A stretch of 64,000 nt of DNA. It comes from Agrococcus sp. Marseille-Q4369 (GTDB lineage: Bacteria; Actinomycetota; Actinomycetes; Actinomycetales; Microbacteriaceae). This document shows, piece by piece, positions 54,605 to 63,643 of this stretch. The notes under the pieces are model-generated. The model was not told the DNA's origin, made no database searches, and saw only the letters and a list, made by a program, of their open reading frames with translations. Each line of letters starts with the position of its first letter. Within the stretch, counting starts at the first letter, position 1. Position numbers and translations under genes: made by a program. The stretch is from assembly GCF_018308945.1 (NCBI RefSeq), contig NZ_CP070501.1:930001-994000 (forward strand), read 5' to 3'.

Positions 54605-55600
54605 CTAGGCCGCGGCGCTGGTGGGGATGGCGTCCACTGTACCACCGCGGATGTCGACGGCCAGCAGGCGCGCGTGCCAGCCGGTACCCGGCGCGGCGGA
54701 GCGCTGCTCGACGATCCGCGCGGCTTCGAGCCGGGCCGCGGGGTCGGAGGCGAGCACGAGCACCGAGGGTCCCGCGCCCGAGACGACGGCAGGGTGGCCC
54801 GCGGCCCGCAGCTCGCCGATGAGGGCGCTCGTCTCGGGCATCGCGCTCGCGCGGTAGGTCTGGTGCAGCCGGTCCTCGGTCGCGTCGAGCAGCAGCTCGG
54901 GGCTCTGCGTGAGCGCCGCGACGAGCAGCGCCGAGCGCGAGAGGTTGAAGACGGCGTCGGCGTGCGGCACGGCCTCGGGCTGGAGGCTGCGCGCGAGCTT
55001 CGTCGACATCGTCGCCTCGGGCACGGCGACGAGCAGCGAGACGCCGCGGTGCACGGCGAGCTGCTTGTGGCGCGGGCCGGTCTCGTCGACCCACGCGATC
55101 GTGAGGCCGCCGAAGATCGCCGGCGCGACGTTGTCGGGGTGGCCCTCGAGCTCGGTCGCGAAGCGCAGCACATCCTCGTCCGAGATGTCGACGACGCCCT
55201 CGAGGAGTCCCTTCGCGGCGAGCACGCCCGAGACGATCGCGGCGCCCGACGACCCGAGCCCACGGCCGTGGGGGATGCTGTTGGTCGCCTCGAGCGCGAG
55301 GCCCGGTGCGGGCACGCCCACGCGGTCGAAGACGTGCAGCGCGGCGCGCGCGACGAGGTTCGACTCGTCGGTCGGCACGGCGCCCTCCCCCGAGCCCTCG
55401 CCGACGCCGGAGACCTCGACGGTCACGCCCGACGCCGTCGCCGTGACCTCGAGCTCATCGTGCACGTTGAGGGCGAGGCCGAGCGTGTCGAAGCCCGGGC
55501 CGAGGTTGGCGCTCGTGGCGGGGACGCGCACGCGCACGGCCCGGCCCACCGGAACCACGCGACCCGACGCATCCGCCATGCCCGAGACCGCGTCGCTCAC
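54605..55600 (-). CDS. thrB: Homoserine kinase
   Basis: A GHMP kinase of 331 residues that phosphorylates homoserine for threonine synthesis. Motifs are VRVPATSANLGPGFDTLGLAL (motif 1), IPHGRGLGSSGAAIVSG (ATP loop) and VSGAGPSVLVLA (motif 3). The GTG start at 55600 overlaps the thrC stop (GTGA); ATG 55579 is possible. It ends the hom-thrC-thrB block. Confidence 0.96.
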   Translation of the reverse strand: MSDAVSGMADASGRVVPVGRAVRVRVPATSANLGPGFDTLGLALNVHDELEVTATASGVTVEVSGVGEGSGEGAVPTDESNLVARAALHVFDRVGVPAPGLALEATNSIPHGRGLGSSGAAIVSGVLAAKGLLEGVVDISDEDVLRFATELEGHPDNVAPAIFGGLTIAWVDETGPRHKQLAVHRGVSLLVAVPEATMSTKLARSLQPEAVPHADAVFNLSRSALLVAALTQSPELLLDATEDRLHQTYRASAMPETSALIGELRAAGHPAVVSGAGPSVLVLASDPAARLEAARIVEQRSAAPGTGWHARLLAVDIRGGTVDAIPTSAAA

Positions 55601-56682
55601 GACAGGCCCAGGAGCGCAGCGACCTGCGCGGTGTCGGCGTCGGCCGACTCGGGCGCGGCGTCGGAGCCGTCGTCGAGCTTGAGGCCCCACTGCGCGTCCT
55701 TGAGGCCGTGGCCCGTGACCGTGAGCGCGACCGTCGAGCCGGCCGGGATCTGCCCCGCGGCGTGGCGCTCGAGCAGGCCAGCGACCGAGATGGCCGAGGC
55801 GGGCTCGACGAAGACGCCGGTCGAGGAGGCGAGCAGCCGCTGCGCGCGGAGGATCGCGGCGTCGTCGATCGCGCCGATGTGGCCGCCCGAGGCGTCGCGC
55901 GCCTCGAGCGCTTGCTGCCACGAGGCGGGGTTGCCGATGCGGATCGCGGTCGCGACCGTGTCGGGCTCGCGCACGACCTCGCCGCGCACGATGGGGGCGG
56001 CGCCGGCGGCCTGGAAGCCGAGCATCTGCGGGCGCTTCGTCGCCCAGCCCTCGGTCTCGGCGAGCGAGTAGCCGCGCCAGTAGCTCGAGATGTTGCCGGC
56101 GTTGCCGACCGGGATGCAGTGGATGTCGGGCGCGTCGCCGAGCACGTCGACGATCTCGAGCGCGGCCGTCTTCTGCCCCTCGATGCGGTCGTCGTTCACC
56201 GAGTTGACGAGGTGCACGGGGTAGCGCTCGGCGAGCTCCTTCGAGATCTCGAGGCAGTCGTCGAAGTTGCCGCGCACCTGGACGATGCGCGCGCCGTGCA
56301 CGACCGACTGGGCGAGCTTGCCCATCGAGATGCGGCCCTCGGGCACGAGCACGATCGCCTGGATGCCCGCGGCGGCGGCGTAGGCGGCGGCCGAGGCCGA
56401 CGTGTTGCCGGTCGAGGCGCACGCGATCGCCTTCGCGCCGCGCTCGATCGCGCGCGAGATCGCGACCGTCATGCCGCGGTCCTTGAAGGAGCCGGTGGGG
56501 TTGAGGCCCTCGAACTTCACGAGCACGCGCGCGTCGGTCATCGCCGAGAGCGCCTTCGACTCGATGAGCGGGGTGCCGCCCTCGCCGAGCGTCACGACCG
56601 TCGACGCGTCGCCCACGTCGAGCACGTCCGCCCACTCGCGCAGCACGCCGCGCCACTGGTTGCGCTGGCCCTGGTTCGCCAT
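55597..56682 (-). CDS. thrC: Threonine synthase
   Basis: A PLP enzyme of 361 residues that converts O-phosphohomoserine to threonine. Motifs are FEGLNPTGSFKDRGMTVAIS with the PLP Lys, ACASTGNTSASAAAYAA and PVGNAGNISSYWRGY. The start is decided by AGGAGG seven bases before ATG 56682; ATG 56688 lies almost on the Shine-Dalgarno. It follows hom by 11 bases. Confidence 0.97.
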   Translation of the reverse strand: MANQGQRNQWRGVLREWADVLDVGDASTVVTLGEGGTPLIESKALSAMTDARVLVKFEGLNPTGSFKDRGMTVAISRAIERGAKAIACASTGNTSASAAAYAAAAGIQAIVLVPEGRISMGKLAQSVVHGARIVQVRGNFDDCLEISKELAERYPVHLVNSVNDDRIEGQKTAALEIVDVLGDAPDIHCIPVGNAGNISSYWRGYSLAETEGWATKRPQMLGFQAAGAAPIVRGEVVREPDTVATAIRIGNPASWQQALEARDASGGHIGAIDDAAILRAQRLLASSTGVFVEPASAISVAGLLERHAAGQIPAGSTVALTVTGHGLKDAQWGLKLDDGSDAAPESADADTAQVAALLGLS

Positions 56683-56693
56683 CGTCATTCCTC

Positions 56694-58001
56694 CTAGTCG
56701 ATGAGCCGGATCACGCTGTCGATCCGCTCCACGTCGGGGTGCGCCTCGAGCGCGTCGAGCACGGCCGCGATGCGGGCCTCGCTCGCGGTGTGGGTGCCGA
56801 GCACGAGCGATGCCTCGCCGTCGGCCGGGTCCTGCCGCACCGACTCGACCGAGACGCCATGCTCGGCGAAGAGCCCGGCCACGCCCGCGAGCACGCCGGG
56901 GCGGTCGACGACGGTGAGCGCGAGCTCGTGCCGCGCGAGCACGTCGCCGAACGGCGCGACGGCCAAGTCGGCGTGCGTCGACGCCGCGGTGCCCGGGCCG
57001 CCCAGCACGTGCCGGCGTGCGATCGAGACGAGATCGCCGAGCACGGCCGAAGCCGTCTCGGGGCCACCCGCGCCCGCGCCGTAGAACATGAGGTCGCCCG
57101 CCGACTCGGCGGTGACGAAGATGGCGTTCTTCGCCTCGCGCACGGCGGCGAGCGGATGCGTCGCCGGCAGCGAGACGGGATGCACGCGGGCCGAGACGGC
57201 CTCGCCGCCCTCGCCCGCGAGCCGCTCGCAGATGGCGACGAGCTTGAGCACCCGGTCGTTCCGCTCCGCCTGCTCGACCATCGCATCCGTCACGCCCGTG
57301 ATGCCCTGCCGGTGCACGACCTCGACGGGCACGACGGTGTGGAACGCGAGCGAGGCGAGGATCGTCGCCTTGCTCGCCGCGTCGAAGCCCTCGATGTCGG
57401 CGGTCGGGTCGGCCTCGGCGTAGCCGAGCTCCGTCGCGATCGCGAGCGCCTCCTCGAGCGTCGAGCCCTCGGTGTGCATGCGGTCGAGGATGAAGTTCGT
57501 CGTGCCGTTGACGATGCCCATGACGCGCATGACGCGGTCGCCCGCGAGCGACTGCTCGAGCGGGCGGATGATCGGGATCGCGCCGCCGACCGCGGCCTCG
57601 TAGTTGACCTGCGCGCCGACGGTCTCGGCGGCCCGGAAGAGCTCGGGGCCGTGCGCGGCGATGAGCGCCTTGTTGGCGGTGACGACGTCGGCGCCCGCGG
57701 CGAGCGCGTCGAGCAGCAGCGAGCGGGCAGGCTCGATGCCGCCGAGCAGCTCGACGACGATGTCGGCGCTCGCGACGAGCGTGCCGAGGTCGTCGGTCAG
57801 CAGCGCTGCGGGCAGGTCGACGTCGCGCTTCGCGGCGACGTCGCGCACGCCGATGCCGATGAGCTCGAGCGGCGCGCCGACGCGCGCGGCGAGCTCGTCG
57901 CGGTGCTCGAGCAGCAGGCGCGCGACCTGGGAGCCGACGCTGCCGGCGCCGAGCAGCGCGATGCGGAGCGATCGGTAGTGGTCGGTGCGGTCGTGGTTCA
58001 T
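56694..58001 (-). CDS. hom: Homoserine dehydrogenase
   Basis: 435 residues: NAD(P)-dependent reduction of aspartate semialdehyde to homoserine. The Rossmann loop is IALLGAGSVGSQVARLL, with VTANKALIA, NYEAAVGGAIPIIRPL, and GIVNGTTNFIL. A C-terminal ACT domain (ELALTVVDRPGVLAGVAGLFAEHGVSVESV) suggests feedback by threonine. ATG 58001 overlaps the lysA stop by three bases (ATGA). Confidence 0.97.
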   Translation of the reverse strand: MNHDRTDHYRSLRIALLGAGSVGSQVARLLLEHRDELAARVGAPLELIGIGVRDVAAKRDVDLPAALLTDDLGTLVASADIVVELLGGIEPARSLLLDALAAGADVVTANKALIAAHGPELFRAAETVGAQVNYEAAVGGAIPIIRPLEQSLAGDRVMRVMGIVNGTTNFILDRMHTEGSTLEEALAIATELGYAEADPTADIEGFDAASKATILASLAFHTVVPVEVVHRQGITGVTDAMVEQAERNDRVLKLVAICERLAGEGGEAVSARVHPVSLPATHPLAAVREAKNAIFVTAESAGDLMFYGAGAGGPETASAVLGDLVSIARRHVLGGPGTAASTHADLAVAPFGDVLARHELALTVVDRPGVLAGVAGLFAEHGVSVESVRQDPADGEASLVLGTHTASEARIAAVLDALEAHPDVERIDSVIRLID

Positions 58002-59461
58002 GCGGATGCGGCTCCGGTGGTGTCGTCGTCGGGTCGCGGGGCTTCGGTGCCGGCGGGCGGGGAGGCGGCCAGCGGCGCCGACGGGTGCAGTCCCTCGTCG
58101 CGCGAGAGCACGTCGTCGATCGACTCGCGGCGCACGAGCACGCGGACGGCGCCGTCGGTGACGGCGAGCACGGGCGGGCGGGGCGTCGCGTTGTAGTTCG
58201 AGGCGAGCGAGTGGCAGTAGGCGCCGGTCGCGGCGACGGCGAGCAGGTCGCCGGGCTCGACGTCGGTGGGCAGCCACTCGGCGTCGACGACGATGTCACC
58301 TGACTCGCAGTGGTGGCCCGCGACGCGCACGAGCGTCGGCTCGGCGACGGAGACCCGGTTCGCGAGCCGCGCAGAGTACTGCGCGTCGTAGAGCGCGGGG
58401 CGCGCGTTGTCGCTCATGCCGCCGTCGACGGCGACGTAGGTGCGGGCGCCGTCCGCGAGCCGCACGGGCTTCACGGTGCCGACCGAGTAGACGGTGACGC
58501 CGGCGGGGCCGACGATCCAGCGGCCCGGCTCGATCGCGATCCTGGGCACGGGGATGCCGAGCTCGCCCGCGGTCGTGCGCACCGCATCCGCGAGCCTCGA
58601 CGCGATGGCCTCGATCGGCTCGGGGCTGTCGGCGGCGGTGTAGGCGATGCCGAAGCCGCCGCCGAGGTTGAGCTCGGGGAGCGGTGCGCCCTCGCCCAGC
58701 GCAGCGTGGAGCGCGAGCATGCGGCGCGCCGACTCGGCGAAGCCCGAGTGGTCGAAGATCTGCGAGCCGATGTGTGTGTGGAGGCCCGCGAGCTCGAGGC
58801 TCGGCAGCTCGCGGATGCGCGCGACGATCGCAGGCGCCTCGTCGATCGGGATGCCGAACTTCTGGTCCTCGTGGCTCGTCGCGAGGAACTCGTGGGTCGA
58901 GGCGTGCACGCCGACCGAGATCCGCAGCCGCACGCGCTGCACGCGGCCCGCTCGCTCGGCGGCGGCGGCGATGCGCTCGACCTCGATGGCCGAGTCGATG
59001 ACGAAGGTGCCGATGCCGGCGGTGACGCCCGCCTCGATCTCGGCGAGCGACTTGTTGTTGCCGTGCGAGCCGATGAGGGCGGGCTCGACGCCGGCGCGCA
59101 ACGCGATCGCGAGCTCGCCGCCCGTGCACACGTCGATGCGGAGGCCCTCGCCCCGCATCCAGCGGGCGACGTCGCCGGTGAGGAGCGCCTTGCCGGCGTA
59201 GTAGACGTCGACGCCCGCGCCGCCGGCCTCGGGCGAGAACGCGGCTTCGAAGGCCTCGCGGATGCGTCGCGCCCGGGCGCGCACCTCGGTCTCGTCGACG
59301 AGCAGGAAGGGGGTGCCGTGCTGCGCCGCGATCGCGCCCAGGTCGACGCCGCCGACGCGGAGCGCGCCGTCGACGCGCTCGGCCGACGCGGGCCAGACGC
59401 CCTCGGCGAGGGCGTTGGGGTCGCCCGCGTCGGTGAGGTGCGGGGCGAGCGGATGCGGCAC
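57998..59461 (-). CDS. lysA: Diaminopimelate decarboxylase
   Basis: The last step of lysine synthesis, 487 residues, PLP-dependent fold III. PLP-Lys is in YYAGKALLTGDV; HTHIGSQIFD and the GGGFGIAYT phosphate-binding loop are present; the C-terminal catalytic Cys is in HHCESGDIV. About 30 residues after the last domain are Ala/Pro-rich. The GTG start at 59461 is supported by CGGAG five bases upstream. A -10-like TAGGAT (plus-strand 59534-59539) implies a leader of about 65 bases. It couples to hom, which fits a lysine/threonine unit. Confidence 0.96.
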   Translation of the reverse strand: MPHPLAPHLTDAGDPNALAEGVWPASAERVDGALRVGGVDLGAIAAQHGTPFLLVDETEVRARARRIREAFEAAFSPEAGGAGVDVYYAGKALLTGDVARWMRGEGLRIDVCTGGELAIALRAGVEPALIGSHGNNKSLAEIEAGVTAGIGTFVIDSAIEVERIAAAAERAGRVQRVRLRISVGVHASTHEFLATSHEDQKFGIPIDEAPAIVARIRELPSLELAGLHTHIGSQIFDHSGFAESARRMLALHAALGEGAPLPELNLGGGFGIAYTAADSPEPIEAIASRLADAVRTTAGELGIPVPRIAIEPGRWIVGPAGVTVYSVGTVKPVRLADGARTYVAVDGGMSDNARPALYDAQYSARLANRVSVAEPTLVRVAGHHCESGDIVVDAEWLPTDVEPGDLLAVAATGAYCHSLASNYNATPRPPVLAVTDGAVRVLVRRESIDDVLSRDEGLHPSAPLAASPPAGTEAPRPDDDTTGAASA

Positions 59462-59668
59462 GGGACTCCGTCCGGGTGGGGGGCTGTGGGCCTGACGGGC
59501 AGGCGGCGTCGGCGCTTGTGGCGCTCTGCCTCCATCCTAGGCAACGGTCGGGTGCCGCTCGGCGCCTGCGCGCCGCGCGGCCGTCGCGAGCAGCGGCGAT
59601 CCTGCCGCTCGGCGGCGACTCCCTGCGCGGCCCACCGCATCCGCAAGCCGACGCTCGGATGCGCCCGC

Positions 59669-59674
59669 TACGGT
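59669..59674 (+). promoter_or_regulatory. -10 element TACGGT of the glycosylase gene
   Basis: TACGGT is seven bases before GTG 59682. It overlaps the upstream GTG 59673, which speaks against that start. Confidence 0.5.
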
Positions 59675-59681
59675 GCCGATC

Positions 59682-60347
59682 GTGCCCACCCCTCCCCCGA
59701 GCTGGTTCGAGCGCGACCCTCTCGAGCTCGCGCCGCTGCTGCTCGGCGGCGTGCTGCGGCGGGCGGATGCTTCCGGCGCGGTCGCGGTGCGGATCACCGA
59801 GACCGAGGCCTACCGCGGCAGCGACGACCCGGGTGCGCACACGTTCCGCGGGAAGACGGCGAGGAACGCGACGATGTTCGGGCGGGGCGGCCGCGTCTAC
59901 TGCTACTTCACCTACGGCATGCACCACGCGGTGAACATCGTCGCGGGGCCGGAGGGTCGCGGCTGGGGCGTGCTCGTGCGCGCGGGCGAGGTCGTCGAGG
60001 GGCACGGACTCGCGCTCGAGCGGCGCTCGGCGCGGCGCCGCACGACGCCGACGGGCGAGCTCGCGCGGGGCCCGGGAAACGTCGCGCAAGCGCTCGGCGC
60101 GACGCTCGTCGACGACGGCGCGGCGCTCGGCGACGCGGAGCTGGGCGATGGCGTGACGGCGGCCGACGGCGTCGAGGCGGCGACGTGGTCGTTCGCGCCG
60201 GCCGAGGTGCCGCCGCCATACCGCACCGGGCCTCGCGTCGGTGTCAGCGGACCGGGTGGCGACGCGTACGCCTATCCCTGGCGCTTCTGGGTGCCGGGCG
60301 AGCCGAGCGTCTCGGCCTACCGGCCGGCCGTGCAGCGGCAGCGCTGA
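59682..60347 (+). CDS. DNA-3-methyladenine glycosylase (AAG/MPG type)
   Basis: About 221 residues. This base-excision enzyme removes alkylated purines. Family features are the RITETEAYRGSDDPGAHTFRGKTARNATMFG block with the catalytic Glu, VYCYFTYGMHHAVNIV with the intercalating Tyr, GPGNVAQALG and the end YPWRFWVPGEPSVS. It is inserted between lysA and argS on the opposite strand, breaking the usual adjacency. The start GTG 59682 is chosen from promoter spacing; GTG 59673 adds three residues. Confidence 0.93.
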   Translation: MPTPPPSWFERDPLELAPLLLGGVLRRADASGAVAVRITETEAYRGSDDPGAHTFRGKTARNATMFGRGGRVYCYFTYGMHHAVNIVAGPEGRGWGVLVRAGEVVEGHGLALERRSARRRTTPTGELARGPGNVAQALGATLVDDGAALGDAELGDGVTAADGVEAATWSFAPAEVPPPYRTGPRVGVSGPGGDAYAYPWRFWVPGEPSVSAYRPAVQRQR

Positions 60348-60429
60348 GCCGCGGGCGCCGAATCGCGCCCTTCGCGCGGCCGTCGCCCCCTTGCGGCGCG
60401 AGGAGGCGAGTGACGGCGCTCCGGGGAGG

Positions 60430-62088
60430 CTACATCCGCTCGGGCGCCGACACCCCGACCGTCGCAAGCGCCGTCCGCAGCACCTGGCCCGCGGCGTCGT
60501 TCAGCCACAGGCGCGTGCGGTGCAGCGCCGTGACCTCCTCATCGCCCTGCGGCGCGACGCGCGTCGCGTCGTACCAGCGGTGGTAGAGCCCGGCGAGCTC
60601 CTCGGCGAAGCGCGCGACGCGGTGCGGCTCGCGCAGCTCCGCGGCCTGCGTCAGCACGCGCGGGAAGTCCGCGAGCGCGCCGAGCAGCGCCGACTCGGTC
60701 TCGTGCGAGAGCAGCTCCGGCTGGAACTCCGAGCGGTCGACGCCCGCCGCGACCGCGTTCCGCGCGACCGCCGACATCCGGGCGTGCGCGTACTGCACGT
60801 AGTAGACGGGGTTGTCGTTCGTGCGCTGCGTGAGCAGCTCGAGGTCGATGTCGAGCGGCGTGTCTGCACTCGAGCGCACGAGCGCGTATCGAGCGGCGTC
60901 GACACCCACCGCATCCACCAGGTCCTCCATGGTCACGACGGTGCCCGCGCGCTTCGACATGCGCACCGGCTTGCCCTCGCGCAGCAGGTTGACCATCTGG
61001 CCGATGAGGATCTCGAGGTGCTCGTGCGGGGTGTCGCCGAACGCCGCGCACATCGCCATCATGCGGCCGACGTAGCCGTGGTGGTCGGCGCCGAGCATGA
61101 TGATGTTCTGCTCGAAGCCGCGCTCGCGCTTGTTCTGGTAGTAGCCGAGGTCGCCCGAGAAGTAGGCGGGGGCGCCGTTCGAGCGCACGATGACGCGATC
61201 GCGGTCGTCGCCGAACGTCGTCGTGCGCAGCCAGAGCGCGCCGTCCTCCTCGAAGACGTGGCCGCGCTCGCGCAGCACCTCGATCGCGCGCTGCACCGAG
61301 CCGTCGGACTGCACCTGGTGCTCGTGGAAGAAGACGTCGAAGTCGACGCCGAAGTCGTGCAGGTCGCGCTTGATCTCCTCGAACATGAGCTGCACTCCGC
61401 GCTCGCGGAACGTCTCCTGCAGCGCGGCGTCATCGAGGTCGAGCAGGTCGCCGTCGTAGCCGTCGTCGACGCGCCCCGCGATCTCGGCGATGTAGGCGCC
61501 GCCGTAGCCGTCCTCGGGCGTCGGCTCGCCGCGGAAGGCGGCGACGAGGCTCTTCGCGAAGCGGTCGATCTGCGCGCCGTGGTCGTTGAAGTAGTACTCG
61601 CGGGTGACGAGCGCGCCCTGGCGCTCGAGCACGCGGCCGAGGCTGTCGCCGACGGCGGCCCAGCGCGTGCCGCCCATGTGGATGGGTCCGGTCGGGTTCG
61701 CCGAGACGAACTCGAGGTTGATCTTCACGTCCTTGAGCGCGTCGCCCGAGCCGTAGGCGTCGCCCGCCTCGACGATCGTGCGGGCGAGCTCGCCCGCGGC
61801 ACCGGCCGCGAGCGTGAGGTTGATGAAGCCGGGGCCGGCGACCTCGGCCTTCGCGATGCCGTCGATGGTCGCGAGCTCCGCCGCAACCTCATCGGCGAGC
61901 TCGCGCGGCGAGGTGCCGACGCGCTTCGCGAAGCGCATCGCGGCGTTGGTCGCCCAGTCGCCGTGGTCGCGGTTGCGAGGGCGCTCGAGCACGATGTCGG
62001 CCTCGCGCACCTCGACCTCGGCCGTTCGTCGGCCCACGGCGCCCTGGACGGCGGCGAGCACGGCGGACGAGAGCGAGGAGGGCTGCAT
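60430..62088 (-). CDS. argS: Arginyl-tRNA synthetase
   Basis: A class Ia synthetase of 552 residues. The HIGH-type signature reads [18 protein letters not shown], a variant with Gly-Gly that I recall from other actinobacterial ArgRS. The KMSKS loop is [18 protein letters not shown]. An N-terminal Add-1-like domain and the helical anticodon-binding domain ending in [14 protein letters not shown] are present. ATG 62088 is six bases after TACCCT, so a leaderless mRNA is likely. Confidence 0.97.
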   Translation of the reverse strand: MQPSSLSSAVLAAVQGAVGRRTAEVEVREADIVLERPRNRDHGDWATNAAMRFAKRVGTSPRELADEVAAELATIDGIAKAEVAGPGFINLTLAAGAAGELARTIVEAGDAYGSGDALKDVKINLEFVSANPTGPIHMGGTRWAAVGDSLGRVLERQGALVTREYYFNDHGAQIDRFAKSLVAAFRGEPTPEDGYGGAYIAEIAGRVDDGYDGDLLDLDDAALQETFRERGVQLMFEEIKRDLHDFGVDFDVFFHEHQVQSDGSVQRAIEVLRERGHVFEEDGALWLRTTTFGDDRDRVIVRSNGAPAYFSGDLGYYQNKRERGFEQNIIMLGADHHGYVGRMMAMCAAFGDTPHEHLEILIGQMVNLLREGKPVRMSKRAGTVVTMEDLVDAVGVDAARYALVRSSADTPLDIDLELLTQRTNDNPVYYVQYAHARMSAVARNAVAAGVDRSEFQPELLSHETESALLGALADFPRVLTQAAELREPHRVARFAEELAGLYHRWYDATRVAPQGDEEVTALHRTRLWLNDAAGQVLRTALATVGVSAPERM

Positions 62089-62094
62089 CCCTCT

Positions 62095-62100
62095 AGGGTA
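62095..62100 (-). promoter_or_regulatory. -10 element TACCCT of argS
   Basis: TACCCT plus six bases leads to ATG 62088. It lies back to back with the lipoprotein promoter in a 62-base gap. Confidence 0.5.
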
Positions 62101-62138
62101 CTGCGCGCGCCTCGACCGCCTCGGCCCTGGAGCGCCCG

Positions 62139-62144
62139 TAGTCT
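62139..62144 (+). promoter_or_regulatory. -10 element TAGTCT of the lipoprotein gene
   Basis: TAGTCT plus six bases leads to ATG 62151. Confidence 0.5.
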
Positions 62145-62150
62145 GACAGC

Positions 62151-62741
62151 ATGCCGAGCCGTACCCAGCGCATCCGTCGTCTCCTGCCCGCCGCGATCAT
62201 CGCCTCGGCGACCGCGCTCGCGCTGACGGGGTGCGAGCCGGGCGTGCTCGCGCCGAGCGAGTCGCCGACGCCGTCGGCCTCGAGCTCGCCCACCGCGACG
62301 CCCTCGCCCTCGGCGACGACGACGCCGGTCGAGAGCCCCGAGCCGACGCCCGCGCCGACCGGCTCCGCGCTGCCGACGACCCCGCCCGTCGCGGGCGACG
62401 TGCCGTGCTCGCAGGTCTACACGGCCGACCAGCTCTACGCGTTCAACCCGAACTTCGCCCCGTCGAGCGACGCCGGCTCACTGCCGGGCGCGATCTCGGA
62501 CATCGTGGATGCGGGCGGCACCGTCTGCGCATACCAGCACGTCACGGGCGGCGACCGACTCGTCGTCGGCGTGCTGCAGGAGGCCGCGGGCTTCCAGGCG
62601 CCCGCGTTCGAGACGGTCGGCGACCTCGGCGTCGCGACAGCGCCGTCGGGCGGCACGGTCGTGAGCGTCGCCTCGCAGTACTTCACGAGCGAGCAGGACG
62701 CGCGCGAGGTGCTCGACCAGGTGATCGCCAACCTGGGCTGA
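62151..62741 (+). CDS. Lipoprotein of unknown function
   Basis: 196 residues. A basic N-terminus ([10 protein letters not shown]) and a hydrophobic helix end in the lipobox ALTGC, so Cys (about residue 27) should be lipid-modified and the protein held at the outer face of the membrane. A Ser/Pro/Thr-rich linker of about 55 residues leads to a 110-residue domain with two Cys (VPCSQVY and GTVCAYQH) that may form a disulfide. I do not recognise the domain. Confidence 0.85.
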   Translation: MPSRTQRIRRLLPAAIIASATALALTGCEPGVLAPSESPTPSASSSPTATPSPSATTTPVESPEPTPAPTGSALPTTPPVAGDVPCSQVYTADQLYAFNPNFAPSSDAGSLPGAISDIVDAGGTVCAYQHVTGGDRLVVGVLQEAAGFQAPAFETVGDLGVATAPSGGTVVSVASQYFTSEQDAREVLDQVIANLG

Positions 62742-62759
62742 CGCCCACCGACTCCCGCT

Positions 62760-62805
62760 GGTTGAGCCGCTCCGCGCGCGCCAGCGCGCTGAGCGAGTCG
62801 AAACC
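62760..62805. repeat. REP-like palindromic intergenic element
   Basis: The element starts GGTTGAG and ends CGAAACC. It forms a hairpin with stems CGCTC/GAGCG and GCGCGC/GCGCGC around loop GCCA (62780-62783). It resembles a palindrome that I recall as frequent between genes in Microbacteriaceae. It lies between two convergent genes, so it may also act as a terminator. Confidence 0.7.
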
Positions 62806-62812
62806 CGCCGAG

Positions 62813-63604
62813 TCAGCCGATCTTGACGAGCGCCTTCACGTCATCCACCGCACCATCCTCGAGCGCCTCATCCTCCGCCCGCACCGCCACCGACCGCAGT
62901 GTGATCGGGTTCCGCGCCGTCGTCGCCCAGGCCGTCTCGAGCGCATCCGCCCCCGTCGCGATGCGGATGAGGCTCTGCCTCGGCGCGAGCCCGGTCGGGT
63001 CGACGACGAACCACTCCCCGTCGATGAGCACTTCGGCGACGGCGTGGAAGTCGGGCGGCTGCAGGCCCGGCGCGTAGACGCCGACGTAGCGCGCGGGGAT
63101 GCCGGCCGCGCGCGCGAGGCTGATCATGACGTGCGCGTAGTCGCGGCACATCCCGCCGCTCTTGCGGATCGTGTCCACCGCGGTGTCGTCGATCTCCGAG
63201 AGCGAGGGCGAGTAGGTGAAGCCGCGCGCGATCCAGTTGCGCATCGCGGCGATCTGCTCGTGGCCGCTCGCGCGCCCGAAGCGCTCGTCGACGAAGCCGC
63301 GCAGCGCGCTCGCCTCGACGTAGCGCGAGTCGTCGAGGTAGCGCGCCGGGTCCCCCTCCTCGATCGGCCGCTCGAGCCCCGAGACGGCCGATCGGATCTC
63401 GACCTCGAGCTGCCCTGCGGGTGCGGTGAAGACGAGCTCGCGGGTGTCGTGCTGAGCCGGTTGGATGCGCCACTCGACGGGCGCGTCGTCGACGGTGACG
63501 TCGATGTCGTCGTCGGATGCGTAGGCCGCGGCGGGCAGGACGAGGAGCGTGACGTCGGTCTCACCCACGAGCGACATCGAGAAGGTGGCGTGGGTGGTGC
63601 GCAT
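62813..63604 (-). CDS. Transglutaminase-like protease-fold protein with intact triad
   Basis: A 263-residue cytosolic protein. The N-terminal beta-rich half (VTLLVLPAAAYASDDDIDV) is followed by the transglutaminase core with Cys in GGMCRDYAHVMISLARAAGIPARYV, His in DFHAVAEVLIDG and Asp in WFVVDPTGLAP. All three catalytic residues are present, unlike the TgpA-like protein at 10.4-12.6 kb. The group may act as a peptidase; its substrate is unknown. The start ATG 63604 is preceded by GAGAAT at seven bases, a weaker -10. Confidence 0.88.
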   Translation of the reverse strand: MRTTHATFSMSLVGETDVTLLVLPAAAYASDDDIDVTVDDAPVEWRIQPAQHDTRELVFTAPAGQLEVEIRSAVSGLERPIEEGDPARYLDDSRYVEASALRGFVDERFGRASGHEQIAAMRNWIARGFTYSPSLSEIDDTAVDTIRKSGGMCRDYAHVMISLARAAGIPARYVGVYAPGLQPPDFHAVAEVLIDGEWFVVDPTGLAPRQSLIRIATGADALETAWATTARNPITLRSVAVRAEDEALEDGAVDDVKALVKIG

Positions 63605-63643
63605 TGCACCGATTCTCCCACACCGCCCTCTCGAGGACGCGCC